Shown in pieces: positions 10,408-20,933 of a DNA stretch of 64,000 nt (its first letter is position 1; every line of letters begins with the position of its first letter). The stretch is taken from positions 1 to 64,000 of the forward strand of contig NZ_JASHKR010000026.1 of NCBI RefSeq assembly GCF_030056815.1, written 5' to 3'. Source of the stretch: Rhodococcus sp. IEGM 1379. Lineage in GTDB: Bacteria; Actinomycetota; Actinomycetes; Mycobacteriales; Mycobacteriaceae. A program made the position numbers and the translations under genes. The notes beneath the pieces were generated by a model. That model had not been told where the DNA came from. It ran no database searches and was given only the letters and a program-made list of their open reading frames with translations.

Positions 10408-11466
10408 TCAGTTGCCTGCAGTAGCGACGGTTGCCTGACGGTACTCGCGGTCGGTGTTGAACGGCGTGGTCGACGTTGCCACCGGCGACTGACCGATTGC
10501 CGACAATGCCTCAGCTGTGGTCAGACCGCCGTTGCCCTCGGCGTCACCCTTACGCAGTTCGATGTACTTGGCGAAGTCTGCCGGCGATACCGCACGGACC
10601 TCGAAGTTCATCATTGCGTGGAAGGTGCCACACATTTCGGCACAGCGCCCGACAAATGCGCCTTCCTTCTCGATCTCACTGATCTGGAAGATGTTGTCGG
10701 AGTGGTTCTGCTTCGGGTTCGGCATAACGTCACGCTTGAACAGGAACTCGGGAACCCAGAACGCGTGAATCACGTCGGAGGATGCAAGTTCGAACTGAAT
10801 ACGCTTGCCGGTCGGCAGAACCAGGATCGGGATTTCGGAACTGGATCCGACGGTCTCGATCTTGTCGTAATGCAGGTAACTCAGATCCTGCACGCTGTTG
10901 CCGTGGATGGGTCCGGGAACCTCTTCGCCGTGAGCGTTCACGGTCGAGCCCTCAGCCTTGGATGCTTCCTCGGCCTCGGCATCGATGCCGTTGTACTTGG
11001 CAGTTCCGTCGCCCAGCTCGATTGAGCGGTAGCCGAACTTCCAGTTCCACTGGAATGCCGTGACGTCGACAACGACGTCAGGGTTTTCCGTCCTCTCCAG
11101 AACCTTGTTCTGGACGATGACGGTGAAGTAGAAGAGAACCGCGATGATCACGAAGGGAACTGCCGTGTAACCGAGTTCGAGGGGCACGTTGTATGCCGTC
11201 TGACGCGGGAACTCAGGCGAGTCCTTCTTCTTACGGTGGAAGATGACGGCCCAGAAGACCAATCCCCACACCAGAACACCCATGACGAGGGCGGCAACTA
11301 CCGACCACGTCCACAGCTCTCGCATGCTCTTCGCCTCAGGAGTAATGCCCGAGGGCCACCCGAAACGGAGCACTTCATTGTCGATGGAGCAACCCGACAG
11401 CAGCAAGGCAGCAATGCCCAAAGTTACTGCCAGCCCCGCTCGCCGAAGGATCCGACCTTGCGCCAC
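10408..11466 (-). CDS. ctaC: cytochrome c oxidase subunit II
   Basis: CtaC (352 aa) holds the CuA centre that receives electrons from QcrC. The CuA ligands are in [15 protein letters not shown] lipoprotein signal (LLLSGCS) is followed by two membrane helices and the outer cupredoxin domain, which carries an actinobacterial insertion rich in acidic residues (AEEASKAEG). The frame is open to 11598. GTG 11466 is chosen because AGGAAGG lies eight bases upstream, while GTG 11472 would be too close to it. It forms a two-gene unit with ctaF, apart from ctaE. Confidence 0.96.
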   Translation of the reverse strand: MAQGRILRRAGLAVTLGIAALLLSGCSIDNEVLRFGWPSGITPEAKSMRELWTWSVVAALVMGVLVWGLVFWAVIFHRKKKDSPEFPRQTAYNVPLELGYTAVPFVIIAVLFYFTVIVQNKVLERTENPDVVVDVTAFQWNWKFGYRSIELGDGTAKYNGIDAEAEEASKAEGSTVNAHGEEVPGPIHGNSVQDLSYLHYDKIETVGSSSEIPILVLPTGKRIQFELASSDVIHAFWVPEFLFKRDVMPNPKQNHSDNIFQISEIEKEGAFVGRCAEMCGTFHAMMNFEVRAVSPADFAKYIELRKGDAEGNGGLTTAEALSAIGQSPVATSTTPFNTDREYRQATVATAGN

Positions 11467-11793
11467 GTTCACGCCTTCCTGATCGCCACAAAATTCAACT
11501 AGGGCACCTCGAAGGGAAGGCCCAATTACTACGCAGCGTAGACCAAAGGTGGGCGGTATCCATCCCCGGGTCCTCGGCCGTGTCGCGTCGGACGTCACAC
11601 AAATCTCTCAGGCGCAGCTCAGGAACTGGTCAGCCGCCGCAAGCGACCTACATCACTGCAATTCGATCGGTCACGATCGGCACAGCCTCGGATCTGCGGC
11701 ATACTTTCGGGAAGAGTTCGTTGACCTCTCCCTGACGCGTGTTGTCCGGGAGCCTTCTGCATTAAAAAATTCTGAATCGAGGAACCGGACACT
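11467..11793. promoter_or_regulatory. divergent ctaC / asnB promoter region
   Basis: A 327-bp gap between divergent genes has no coding sequence I can support. It contains a near-perfect small palindrome CTACGCAGCGTAG at 11529-11541, close to ctaC, and an A-rich stretch just before asnB. These may be operator and promoter parts. No regulator can be named. Confidence 0.4.
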
Positions 11794-13719
11794 GTGTGTG
11801 GACTGCTCGGGCTACTGACATCTGGCGGAACCAGCGACGACGCCGTCGCTCAGGTCGACCAGGCGATGCACTGCCTGCGTCACCGTGGACCCGACGAACA
11901 TGGGACATGGCATGACGACCACCTCGTCTTCGGTTTCAATCGCCTGTCGATCATCGACATCGAACACTCTCATCAGCCGTTGCGGTGGGGCCCGCCGGAG
12001 AACCCCGAGCGTTATGCGCTGACATTCAACGGCGAGATCTACAACTACCTGGAGATCCGGGCCGAGCTGGCGAAGGAACATGACGCGAAGTTCTTCACCG
12101 AGGGCGACTCCGAGGCCATCGTCGCGGCGTTCCACTACTGGGGCGAAGACGCGGTACGACGCCTACGCGGAATGTTCGCGTTCGCAGTCTGGGATACCGA
12201 CACCCGTGAGTTGTTCATTGCTCGTGACCCCTTCGGCATCAAGCCGTTGTTCATCGCGACAGGCGCCGGCGGCACTGCTTTCGGCAGCGAGAAGAAGAGC
12301 CTCCTCGAGCTGACGGACTTGATCGGAATCGGCACCGAACTGGATCCGCGTGCGATCGAGCACTACACGGTCCTGCAGTACGTTCCGGAACCGGAGACGC
12401 TCCACAAGGAGATCCGCCGTCTCGAATCCGGCTGTTTCGCGCGGGTCCGTCCCGGCGAGAAGCCGCAGATCACGCGGTACTTCACGCCCAAGTTCCCGGC
12501 CACGCCGTTCGCTCCGGGTACGGAGAAGGCGCGATACAAAGAGATTGCCGACGCCCTCGAAGACTCCGTCGCCAAGCACATGCGCGCCGACGTCACCGTC
12601 GGTTCGTTCCTGTCCGGCGGTATCGACTCCACGGCTATTGCCGCGCTGGCAATCCGCCACAATCCCAACCTCATCACCTTCACGACGGGTTTCGAGCGCG
12701 ACGGTTACTCCGAGGTCGACGTTGCAGCCGAGTCGGCCGAGGCCATCGGCGCCCGGCATGTGGTCAAGGTGGTCTCCCCCGCCGAGTTTGCCGCCGCCAT
12801 CCCCGAGATCGTCTGGTACCTCGACGATCCGGTCGCAGATCCGGCATTGATCCCGCTGTGGTTCATCGCGAAGGAAGCACGCAAGCACGTCAAGGTCGTG
12901 TTGTCCGGCGAGGGTGCCGACGAACTGTTCGGCGGTTACACGATCTATCGTGAACCGTTGTCCCTCAAGCCTTTCGAGTACCTGCCGCAGGGATTACGTC
13001 GAGCCGCCGGGAAGCTGTCCGAGCGCATCCCCGACGGCACTCGCGGCAAGAGCCTGCTCAACCGCGGATCCTTGACGCTGGAAGAGCGGTACTACGGCAA
13101 CGCTCGCAGCTTCAACGACGCCCAACTGCGTGCCGTTCTACGCGATTTCCGCCCCGAGTGGACACATCAGGACGTGACAGCACCGATCTACGCTCAGTCA
13201 CGCGATTGGGATCCGGTAGCGCGTATGCAGCACCTGGACCTGTTCACGTGGCTGCGCGGAGACATCCTCGTCAAGGCTGACAAGGTCACGATGGCCAACT
13301 CACTGGAACTTCGAGTGCCCTTCCTGGACAAGGAAGTCTTCGACGTTGCGTCCCGCGTGCCCCTGGATCAGAAGATCACGAAAGACACGACCAAGTACGC
13401 GCTACGTCAGGCGCTCGAAGGCATTGTCCCGCATCATGTTCTGCATCGGGCCAAGCTCGGTTTCCCGGTTCCGCTTCGCCACTGGCTGCGCGGAACGGAA
13501 CTCTTCGACTGGGCGCACCTGCAGATCGAAGAATCGGGCACCGACCACATCTTCGACAAGGCCGCTGTCGCGAAGATGCTCAATGACCACCGCGCCGGCG
13601 TCTCCGATCACAGTCGCCGGTTGTGGACGGTGCTGACCTTCATGGTCTGGCACGGAATTTTCGTGGAGAAGCGCATTGTTCCGCAGATCCAGGAACCGGT
13701 GTATCCGGTCAACATCTAG
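11794..13719 (+). CDS. asnB: asparagine synthase, glutamine-hydrolysing
   Basis: AsnB (641 aa) makes asparagine from aspartate, ATP and glutamine. Start GTG 11794 puts Cys at position 2 (MCGLLG), the catalytic nucleophile of the N-terminal Ntn glutaminase domain. LRHRGPDEHG and FNGEIYNYLEIR are conserved in that domain. The synthetase domain has the PP-loop SGGIDSTAIAAL and SGEGADELFGGY. Length is normal for the actinobacterial form (Rv2201). A GAGGAAC ribosome site precedes the start. Confidence 0.96.
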   Translation: MCGLLGLLTSGGTSDDAVAQVDQAMHCLRHRGPDEHGTWHDDHLVFGFNRLSIIDIEHSHQPLRWGPPENPERYALTFNGEIYNYLEIRAELAKEHDAKFFTEGDSEAIVAAFHYWGEDAVRRLRGMFAFAVWDTDTRELFIARDPFGIKPLFIATGAGGTAFGSEKKSLLELTDLIGIGTELDPRAIEHYTVLQYVPEPETLHKEIRRLESGCFARVRPGEKPQITRYFTPKFPATPFAPGTEKARYKEIADALEDSVAKHMRADVTVGSFLSGGIDSTAIAALAIRHNPNLITFTTGFERDGYSEVDVAAESAEAIGARHVVKVVSPAEFAAAIPEIVWYLDDPVADPALIPLWFIAKEARKHVKVVLSGEGADELFGGYTIYREPLSLKPFEYLPQGLRRAAGKLSERIPDGTRGKSLLNRGSLTLEERYYGNARSFNDAQLRAVLRDFRPEWTHQDVTAPIYAQSRDWDPVARMQHLDLFTWLRGDILVKADKVTMANSLELRVPFLDKEVFDVASRVPLDQKITKDTTKYALRQALEGIVPHHVLHRAKLGFPVPLRHWLRGTELFDWAHLQIEESGTDHIFDKAAVAKMLNDHRAGVSDHSRRLWTVLTFMVWHGIFVEKRIVPQIQEPVYPVNI

Positions 13720-13733
13720 AGACCTGATGTAAT

Positions 13734-13771
13734 GAACAAGCCCGGCTCACCTGTGTGAGCCGGGCTTGTTC
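13734..13771. terminator. bidirectional terminator between asnB and adoK
   Basis: A perfect 17-bp stem (13734-13750 with 13755-13771) with loop CTGT lies between two convergent genes and can serve both. Confidence 0.88.
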
Positions 13772-13788
13772 GTACCGATGAGTGCTGA

Positions 13789-14802
<1,014 letters not shown>

Positions 14803-14870
14803 TCACGGTACCGCGCTCGGTACGCGTTTCGGCACATACGGATTCCGTACGTACGGTTCGCCGCAGACGA

Positions 14871-14903
14871 CTGACGCGGAACCGATTATCGGTTCCGCGT
14901 CAG
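14871..14903 (-). terminator. hairpin after erpA
   Basis: A 15-bp perfect stem (14871-14885 with 14889-14903) and loop TTA lies 33 bp past the erpA stop on the minus strand. No clear T-run follows, so it is a likely but not classical terminator. Confidence 0.65.
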
Positions 14904-14935
14904 TGATGTACGTCTTAAGTTGTGATCGACTTAAC

Positions 14936-15286
14936 TCAGTTGAACGAGTCGCCGCAGGCGCACGAGCCTGTTGCGTTGGGGTTGTCGATCGAGAAGCCCT
15001 GCTGCTCGATGGTGTCGAGGAAGTCGATGGATGCACCTTCGACGTACGGTGCGCTCATCCGGTCGACAACCAGGTTGACGCCGTCGAAGTTGACGGTGAG
15101 GTCACCGTCAAGAGTGCGGTCGTCGAAGAACAGCTGATACTTCAGTCCGGCACAGCCGCCCGGCTGCACTGCGATACGCAGCGCGAGGTCGTCGCGACCT
15201 TCCTGATCGAAGAGTGCCTTCGCCTTGGCGGATGCGGTCTCGGTCATCTTGACGCCGTGGGTGGCGGTCTCGTTCTGCACAGTCAT
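14936..15286 (-). CDS. erpA: iron-sulfur cluster insertion protein (HesB/IscA type)
   Basis: This 116-residue A-type carrier delivers Fe-S clusters to apo-proteins. The three conserved cysteines are present: one in GGCAGL and two in the C-terminal SCACGDSF. The N-terminus MTVQNETATHGV precedes the fold proper (MTETASAKAKALF). Length fits ErpA-like proteins. Candidate clients in this window include the lipoyl synthase and the Rieske protein; that link is inference. Confidence 0.93.
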   Translation of the reverse strand: MTVQNETATHGVKMTETASAKAKALFDQEGRDDLALRIAVQPGGCAGLKYQLFFDDRTLDGDLTVNFDGVNLVVDRMSAPYVEGASIDFLDTIEQQGFSIDNPNATGSCACGDSFN

Positions 15287-15428
15287 GGGCTCTCCCTAAT
15301 ATTCGTACCAACCCGTGAACGCTTCAACGGTACGCCGCTGCCGTCTTATTCCCGCCAGTTCTTACCGTGTGCGATTCGCCTTCATCCTAGCTGTTCCCGC
15401 TCAGTCGGCAACGACACGTCGACCGTGC

Positions 15429-16490
15429 TCACGTGAGGCGCCAGATGTGCCAGTCGCGCGCAGTCCGTTCCGCCAGTCCACGCAGGTTCGCCCCGGCCTC
15501 TGTCATGGCTTCCTCGACTGATCCGGCGAACTCGGCCACCGATTCGGCGTGAACTATCCCGAACACCGTGTAGTCGGCGTCCGTCAGTTCCACTTGGCCG
15601 GCAAGCACCAGCGTGGGGACGCCGTACGACGCACCCGCAGCGGCCACGGAGGTGACCAGCTTTCCGTGCAACGATTGGTGGTCGAATTTGCCTTCACCAG
15701 TGATGACGAGATCGGCGGACTTCAGGAGTTCCGCTTGGCCCGTACGTTCCGCAACTACGTCGGCACCCGATCGTCGGACTGCGCCCAGGGCAAAGAGAGC
15801 AGCACCGATTCCACCCGCTGCACCCGCGCCCGGCAAAGTCGAGACTTTCATCCCGCCGGCTTTCTCCAACTCGGACGACCATTGCGCGTTCCGTTGTTCG
15901 AGTATCTCGACGGCACCGCTGTCAGCGCCCTTCTGTGGCCCGAAAACGGCCGCAGCACCATCCGGCCCGAGCAGTACGTGCTCCACGTCGGTGGCGGCCA
16001 CCAGATCGACGCCGCGAAGTGCGTCGCGCGCAGTTGCCAATCCACCCAATGCGTCGACGAGGCCACGACCACCGTCGGTGCAACAACTCCCACCGAGGCC
16101 GACGGCGATGGTGGTTGCGCCCGCTTCGAGTGCTGCGGCAATGAGTTCACCGACCCCGCGACTGTGCGCGAGAAGTGAACTCTCTCGCGTCGGCGATCCG
16201 TCGAGCAGATTCAGTCCACACGCCTGCGCGGATTCGATGTACGCGGCCTCAGTCTCGAGGAGCCACCGTGCGTCGACGCTACGTGTGAGCGGGCCGGAGA
16301 CTCGTGCGTTTCGGACCTCCCCACCGGTCGCGGAGAGCACATCGACAAACCCGGGTCCACCATCCGATTGCGGCGCCCCGATTACCTCGTCATCCGGTCG
16401 CGCTCGTCGCCAACCGTCGACAATGGCCTGCGTGGCCTGAACTGCAGTCAGGGTGTCACCGAAAGAGTCAGGAGCAACGATTACCCGCAT
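15429..16490 (-). CDS. glycerate kinase
   Basis: A 353-residue GK1-type glycerate kinase (GlxK/GarK family), which phosphorylates D-glycerate. It opens with MRVIVAPDSFGDTLTAVQA, has SDGGPGFVDVL near residue 43, GLGGSCCTDGGRGLVDALGG in the middle (the GGSCCTDGG core is diagnostic) and DLVITGEGKFDHQSLHGK near the end. Length is slightly shorter than the usual 370-380. It lies divergent from the DUF3043 gene, as in mycobacteria. Confidence 0.92.
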   Translation of the reverse strand: MRVIVAPDSFGDTLTAVQATQAIVDGWRRARPDDEVIGAPQSDGGPGFVDVLSATGGEVRNARVSGPLTRSVDARWLLETEAAYIESAQACGLNLLDGSPTRESSLLAHSRGVGELIAAALEAGATTIAVGLGGSCCTDGGRGLVDALGGLATARDALRGVDLVAATDVEHVLLGPDGAAAVFGPQKGADSGAVEILEQRNAQWSSELEKAGGMKVSTLPGAGAAGGIGAALFALGAVRRSGADVVAERTGQAELLKSADLVITGEGKFDHQSLHGKLVTSVAAAGASYGVPTLVLAGQVELTDADYTVFGIVHAESVAEFAGSVEEAMTEAGANLRGLAERTARDWHIWRLT

Positions 16491-16592
16491 ATCTGGAGTC
16501 TAGGAGCCCAGAATGAAAGTCGATGTTTCACGATCTGCGGAAATACCGAGGTCGGTTTCCCAGAGCAGGCACTTATCCAATAGCCTGGAGGT

Positions 16593-17249
16593 GTGAAATT
16601 GCTACGCCGCGGTGACTCAGACAACTCCGACAAACGTGACGTCGAGGTCACTGAGGCATCCTCCGCCTCCGAAGAGACATCCATCGAGCAGGTGGGCAAG
16701 GGTCGCCCCACACCTAAGCGTCGCGACGCCGAAGCCAAGAAGCGTGGACCTGTCGCGCCCGCGCCTCTGACGGCCAAGGAAGCCCGCGCACGCCGAAAAG
16801 CAACGCGCGGTTCCAAGGCTGATCGCAAAATCGAAGCTGCCGAGCGTCGTGCGTCCTCAGCGGATCGCCGCGCCCGCATGCTCGCCGGTGAGGACAAGTA
16901 CCTTCTCCCCCGCGACAAGGGACCCGTTCGCGCCTATGTCCGCGATTTCATCGATGCCCGCCGTAACCTGCTCGGCCTCTTCATGCCGATGGCGTTGATA
17001 CTGATCATGGTCACGTTCGCCCTTCCCGGGCTCAGTGCCGTCGTCACACTCGCGATGTTCGTCATGATGCTGTTCATGGTCGGTGAAGGTGTCTGGCTCG
17101 GACGCATGATCAACAATCGCGTCGCAGAGCGATTCCCCGACAGCACCGACGGCGGATTCAAGCTCGGTTGGTACGCGTTTGTCCGCGCAACTCAGATTCG
17201 CAAGCTTCGCGCCCCGAAGCCCCGTGTGGGACCCGGCGACGCAATCTGA
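16593..17249 (+). CDS. DUF3043 membrane protein
   Basis: A 218-residue protein with a highly charged N-terminal half (many Lys, Arg, Glu) and two membrane helices at about residues 125-145 and 148-170 (LLGLFMPMALILIMVTFAL; LAMFVMMLFMVGEGVWLG). The pattern matches the actinobacterial DUF3043 family (Rv2206), whose function is unknown. Start GTG 16593 follows a GGAG site. It directly precedes cobU by 2 bp, so the cobalamin genes are likely co-transcribed with it. Confidence 0.88.
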   Translation: MKLLRRGDSDNSDKRDVEVTEASSASEETSIEQVGKGRPTPKRRDAEAKKRGPVAPAPLTAKEARARRKATRGSKADRKIEAAERRASSADRRARMLAGEDKYLLPRDKGPVRAYVRDFIDARRNLLGLFMPMALILIMVTFALPGLSAVVTLAMFVMMLFMVGEGVWLGRMINNRVAERFPDSTDGGFKLGWYAFVRATQIRKLRAPKPRVGPGDAI

Positions 17250-17251
17250 GC

Positions 17252-17821
17252 GTGTCGAAACCTCACAGAACACTCGTCCTCGGCGGCGCGCGGTCAGGCA
17301 AATCCGCGCACGCCGAGGCTTTGTTTTCTCCCGGAGCGCCGGTTCGCTACGTCGCCACAGCTCGGCACGACAGCACAGACGTCGACTGGGAAAGCCGTAT
17401 CGATCAGCACCGAGTCCGTCGGCCGGCGCATTGGTCGACCGTCGAGACCGCTGCGTCCGGAGACCTCTCGATTCAACTCGAACGCGAGAATTCGACAGCA
17501 ACGCTGGTTGACGATCTCGGCACCTGGCTCACCGGCGAGTTCGATCGACACAACGCCTGGGAATCGCCGCGTGGCACCATCACCCCAGCTGTGGACGCAC
17601 TGATCGGTAGCGTCCGGAACTACTGCGGATCCCTGGTTCTGGTCAGCCCGGAAGTCGGCCTGGCCGTCATTCCGGAAACCCGCTCCGGACGGTTGTTCCG
17701 CGACGAGATCGGCACACTCAATGCGCGCCTCGCAGCAATCTGCGATCGCGTCGTACTGGTTGTCGCCGGCCTAGCGCTTGTCTTGAAAGATACTGCTGCA
17801 CAACCGGAAGGCACGAAGTGA
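17252..17821 (+). CDS. cobU: adenosylcobinamide kinase / guanylyltransferase
   Basis: CobU (189 aa) phosphorylates adenosylcobinamide and transfers GMP to it, in nucleotide-loop assembly of cobalamin. The P-loop [12 protein letters not shown] lies at the N-terminus and [12 protein letters not shown] mid-protein is typical. Frames are open upstream inside DUF3043, but GTG 17252 begins the conserved part. Its stop overlaps the cobT start (GTGA). Confidence 0.94.
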   Translation: MSKPHRTLVLGGARSGKSAHAEALFSPGAPVRYVATARHDSTDVDWESRIDQHRVRRPAHWSTVETAASGDLSIQLERENSTATLVDDLGTWLTGEFDRHNAWESPRGTITPAVDALIGSVRNYCGSLVLVSPEVGLAVIPETRSGRLFRDEIGTLNARLAAICDRVVLVVAGLALVLKDTAAQPEGTK

Positions 17822-18978
17822 GCACCGAAGCCAACCCCGCCGAAAACACCGAGGCCGGCCCGGCAGAAAACACCGAGGCCAGCCCGGCCGGTAACACCGA
17901 CGCCGATGCGGCCGTGTTCGAACCGGTGACTCCCCCGGACCGCGACGTACTCGCGCAAGCCGACGCTCGCCAACTCGACCTCACCAAGCCGGCCGGTTCG
18001 CTCGGACGCTTGGAAACCTTGGCCGGTTGGGCGGCCGCATGCCAGGGCGCCTGTCCCCCACATGCTTTCGCTCGTCCGCGCGTCGTTGTCTTTGCCGGTG
18101 ACCACGGGATCGCCCGCAACGGTGTGTCCGCCTACCCGCCTGAGGTCACGGCACAGATGGTCGCCAACTTCCTCGGCGGCGGCGCGGCGGTCAACGTCCT
18201 CGCCGAGGTCGCGGGAGCCACCGTTCGCGTCGTCGACATCGCCGTGGAAGTCGATACCGACCCGGCCGTCTCCAACCACAAGGTGCGCCGCTCTTCCGGT
18301 TCCATCGACCGCGAAGACGCCATGACTCACGAGGAAACTCTGCAGGCAATCGCTGCCGGCCGCGCAATCGCCGATGAGGAAATCGACGGCGGCGCTGATC
18401 TTCTCATCGCCGGCGACATGGGCATCGGCAACACGACGCCGGCTACCGTCCTGATCGCAGCATTGACCGACAGCGAACCTGTCGCAGTCGTCGGACGAGG
18501 CACGGGCATCGATGATGCCGCTTGGATCCGAAAGACGGCGGCGATCCGTGACGCACTGCGCCGCGCCCGCCCCCATGTTCGCGATACCGTCGCACTGCTT
18601 CGCACTGTGTCCGGTGCAGACCTCGCGGCGATGGCGGGCTTCCTGGCTCAGGCTGCTTCTCGTCGCACTCCGGTCATCCTCGACGGTGTTGTTGTCACCG
18701 CGGCCGCAATGGTGGCCGACGAGTTGGCATTCGGCGCCCGCGAATGGTGGGTTGCCGGACATCGTTCCACCGAACCCGCGCATACGATCGCTCTGACCCG
18801 CATGGGAATGACGCCGATCGTCGAATTCGACATGCGTCTCGGCGAAGGCTCGGGCGCAGTCACTGCGCTTCCGATCCTCCAGGGCGCAGTGGCAATTCTC
18901 GCGAAGATGGCAACGTTCAGCGAAGCCGGCGTCAGCACCGAAGGCGCCGTACCTGCCGAGACAGACACGGCGGACTGA
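17818..18978 (+). CDS. cobT: nicotinate-nucleotide-dimethylbenzimidazole phosphoribosyltransferase
   Basis: CobT (386 aa) makes alpha-ribazole phosphate from dimethylbenzimidazole for the lower ligand of cobalamin. [29 protein letters not shown] and the catalytic Glu region [14 protein letters not shown] are present. The first 30 residues are an unusual low-complexity tail made of repeated AENTEA-like units, absent from most homologues, and translation might instead begin later. It is coupled to cobU by overlap. Confidence 0.95.
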   Translation: MSTEANPAENTEAGPAENTEASPAGNTDADAAVFEPVTPPDRDVLAQADARQLDLTKPAGSLGRLETLAGWAAACQGACPPHAFARPRVVVFAGDHGIARNGVSAYPPEVTAQMVANFLGGGAAVNVLAEVAGATVRVVDIAVEVDTDPAVSNHKVRRSSGSIDREDAMTHEETLQAIAAGRAIADEEIDGGADLLIAGDMGIGNTTPATVLIAALTDSEPVAVVGRGTGIDDAAWIRKTAAIRDALRRARPHVRDTVALLRTVSGADLAAMAGFLAQAASRRTPVILDGVVVTAAAMVADELAFGAREWWVAGHRSTEPAHTIALTRMGMTPIVEFDMRLGEGSGAVTALPILQGAVAILAKMATFSEAGVSTEGAVPAETDTAD

Positions 18979-18980
18979 CC

Positions 18981-19748
18981 GTGGCCGGCGCGCTTTCCGG
19001 TGTGCCGCTGGCATTTTCGTGGCTGACGGTACTTCCGGTACGTGGTCCGTCGGATATCGACCGCGCCGCCGGCCGACGCGCCATCGCAGCGGCACCGCTC
19101 ACGGGCATCGCGCTCGGCGTACTTGCCGTCGCCGTTCTGTGGGGCACTACGAGCGTCGGCCTGAACCCGTATCTAGCCGGCTTGCTGACGGTGGGCGCAC
19201 TGGCACTGGGAACCCGCGGCATGCACATCGACGGCCTCTGCGACACCGTCGATGGACTCGGCTGCTACGGTCCGCCTGAGCGCGCACGCGAGGTCATGCA
19301 CAGTGGCGGCGCCGGGCCCTTCGGAGTGGCGGCGTTGTTCATAGTGCTCGGCCTACAAGCACTTTCGTTCGGAACCCTTGCCTCCGCAGACTCCCCCACC
19401 CACTGGGCTGCGGTGGCCGTTGCCGTCGCGGCAGGACGTGTGGCCGTCGTCTTTGCTTGTCGCCGAGGGATTCCCGCGTCGAGTCCCACCGGATTCGGTG
19501 CGCTGGTTGCCGATTCACAGCCGCTGTGGGTTGGCATCGTCTGGTCGGCCCCGCTGATTGCGGCGTCGGTTTTCGCAGCGGATCGCTGGTGGCTCGGTCC
19601 CCTAGTCACGACACTGACACTGCTGATCAGTGTTGTCTGCATACGTCATTGCATTCGCCGATTCGGTGGACTCAACGGCGATGTACTCGGTTTTGCCCTG
19701 GAACTGAGCGTGACGATCAGTGCCGTCGGCCTAACCCTCGGAATCTGA
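18981..19748 (+). CDS. cobS: adenosylcobinamide-GDP ribazoletransferase (cobalamin synthase)
   Basis: CobS (255 aa) is the integral membrane enzyme that joins adenosylcobinamide-GDP to alpha-ribazole. The metal-binding motif is seen as DGLCDTVDGLGCYGPPERA, followed by GPFGVAALF. Six to seven hydrophobic helices are visible. Start GTG 18981 lies 2 bp after the cobT stop. The three cob genes cover late assembly or salvage only; corrin ring genes are not in the window. Confidence 0.94.
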   Translation: MAGALSGVPLAFSWLTVLPVRGPSDIDRAAGRRAIAAAPLTGIALGVLAVAVLWGTTSVGLNPYLAGLLTVGALALGTRGMHIDGLCDTVDGLGCYGPPERAREVMHSGGAGPFGVAALFIVLGLQALSFGTLASADSPTHWAAVAVAVAAGRVAVVFACRRGIPASSPTGFGALVADSQPLWVGIVWSAPLIAASVFAADRWWLGPLVTTLTLLISVVCIRHCIRRFGGLNGDVLGFALELSVTISAVGLTLGI

Positions 19749-19750
19749 AC

Positions 19751-19785
19751 GAAGAAGGCCCCACCAGACGGCGAGGCCTTCTTCG
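19751..19785. terminator. terminator between cobS and ilvE
   Basis: Inverted repeat GAAGAAGGCC (19751-19760) with GGCCTTCTTC (19775-19784) lies between convergent genes and can act in both directions. Confidence 0.78.
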
Positions 19786-19797
19786 GCTAGAAGAGTG

Positions 19798-20901
19798 TCA
19801 GTGAAGCTTGGTCATCCAGCCATGCGTATCGGCGAACGTGCCACGCTGAATACCTGTGAGCGTGTCGCGCAATGCCATGGTGACCTCACCGGGTTCGCCG
19901 TCGGCGATAGTGAATTCGCCTTCGGCAGACTTGACCCGGCCGACCGGCGTGATGACTGCCGCAGTGCCACAAGCGAACACCTCGGTGATCTCACCGCTCT
20001 TGCACTTGGTACGCCACTCGTCGGTGCTGATTTTGCGCTCTTCGACCGCGAAGCCGGAATCGGCAGCAAGTGTCAGCAGCGAGTTGCGGGTGATGCCAGG
20101 CAACAACGAACCCGACAGCGAAGGCGTGACGAGGCGGGCGTCTGGGCCGGAACCGAAGACGAAGAACAGGTTCATGCCACCCATCTCCTCGACATAGGTG
20201 CGTTCGATGGCGTCGAGCCACACCACCTGGTCGCAGCCTTCGTCGGCAGCCTGGGCCTGAGCAAGGAGCGAGGCGGCGTAGTTGCCGGCGAACTTCGCAG
20301 CGCCCGTTCCACCCGGTGCAGCGCGCACGTACTCGGTGGACAGCCACACACTGACCGGCTTGACGCCGCGTGGGAAATACGCGCCGGCGGGCGAAGCGAT
20401 CAGAAGGTAGCGGTACTCGTCGGCGGGACGAACCCCCAGCCCGGCCTCGGTGGAAAACATGAACGGACGCAGGTACAGAGCGTCTTCTCCGCCGGCAGCC
20501 GGAACCCAGTCGAGGTCGACGTCGACCAACTCGGTGATAGAGTCCACGAACATCTGCGTCGGCAACTCAGGCATCGCAAGTCGACGGGCCGAAGCTGCGA
20601 AGCGCTCGGCGTTGGCTTCTACGCGGAACGAGCTAATTTCGCCGCTCGGCTGGCGGTACGCCTTGAGTCCTTCGAAAATGGCCTGGCCGTAGTGCAAAAC
20701 CATCGCAGCGGGATCAAGGGTGATGTTTCCATATGGCAACACCTGAGCGTTGTGCCATCCCTTTCCGGCCACATAGTCGATCGAGACCATGTGATCGGTG
20801 AAGTGCCGCCCGAAGCCGGGCGCCGCCAAAATGTCGCGGCGCTCGGCGTCGGACTTCGGGGACGAGCTCTGGACACGAACGAAATCGGCGGCACCTGTCA
20901 T
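19798..20901 (-). CDS. ilvE: branched-chain amino acid aminotransferase
   Basis: IlvE (367 aa) transaminates leucine, isoleucine and valine with 2-oxoglutarate, using PLP. The PLP lysine is in [15 protein letters not shown], and [14 protein letters not shown] and [11 protein letters not shown] are family landmarks of the fold-type IV class. The frame is open to 20979; Met 20901 fits the N-terminus of homologues. It follows gcvT by 32 bp on the same strand. Confidence 0.96.
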   Translation of the reverse strand: MTGAADFVRVQSSSPKSDAERRDILAAPGFGRHFTDHMVSIDYVAGKGWHNAQVLPYGNITLDPAAMVLHYGQAIFEGLKAYRQPSGEISSFRVEANAERFAASARRLAMPELPTQMFVDSITELVDVDLDWVPAAGGEDALYLRPFMFSTEAGLGVRPADEYRYLLIASPAGAYFPRGVKPVSVWLSTEYVRAAPGGTGAAKFAGNYAASLLAQAQAADEGCDQVVWLDAIERTYVEEMGGMNLFFVFGSGPDARLVTPSLSGSLLPGITRNSLLTLAADSGFAVEERKISTDEWRTKCKSGEITEVFACGTAAVITPVGRVKSAEGEFTIADGEPGEVTMALRDTLTGIQRGTFADTHGWMTKLH

Positions 20902-20933
20902 GGCCGCAATCCTATCGAACGCACCCGATGCAG

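Noticed and set aside
17180-17260. Cobalamin riboswitch upstream of cobU
   Set aside because: cobU begins 2 bp after the DUF3043 gene; there is no leader and no B12-box sequence.
17620-19095. A 491-codon minus-strand frame opposite cobU-cobT
   Set aside because: Cobalamin enzymes with clear motifs occupy the other strand; the frame is rich in Arg, Gly and Asp as expected for GC-rich antisense.
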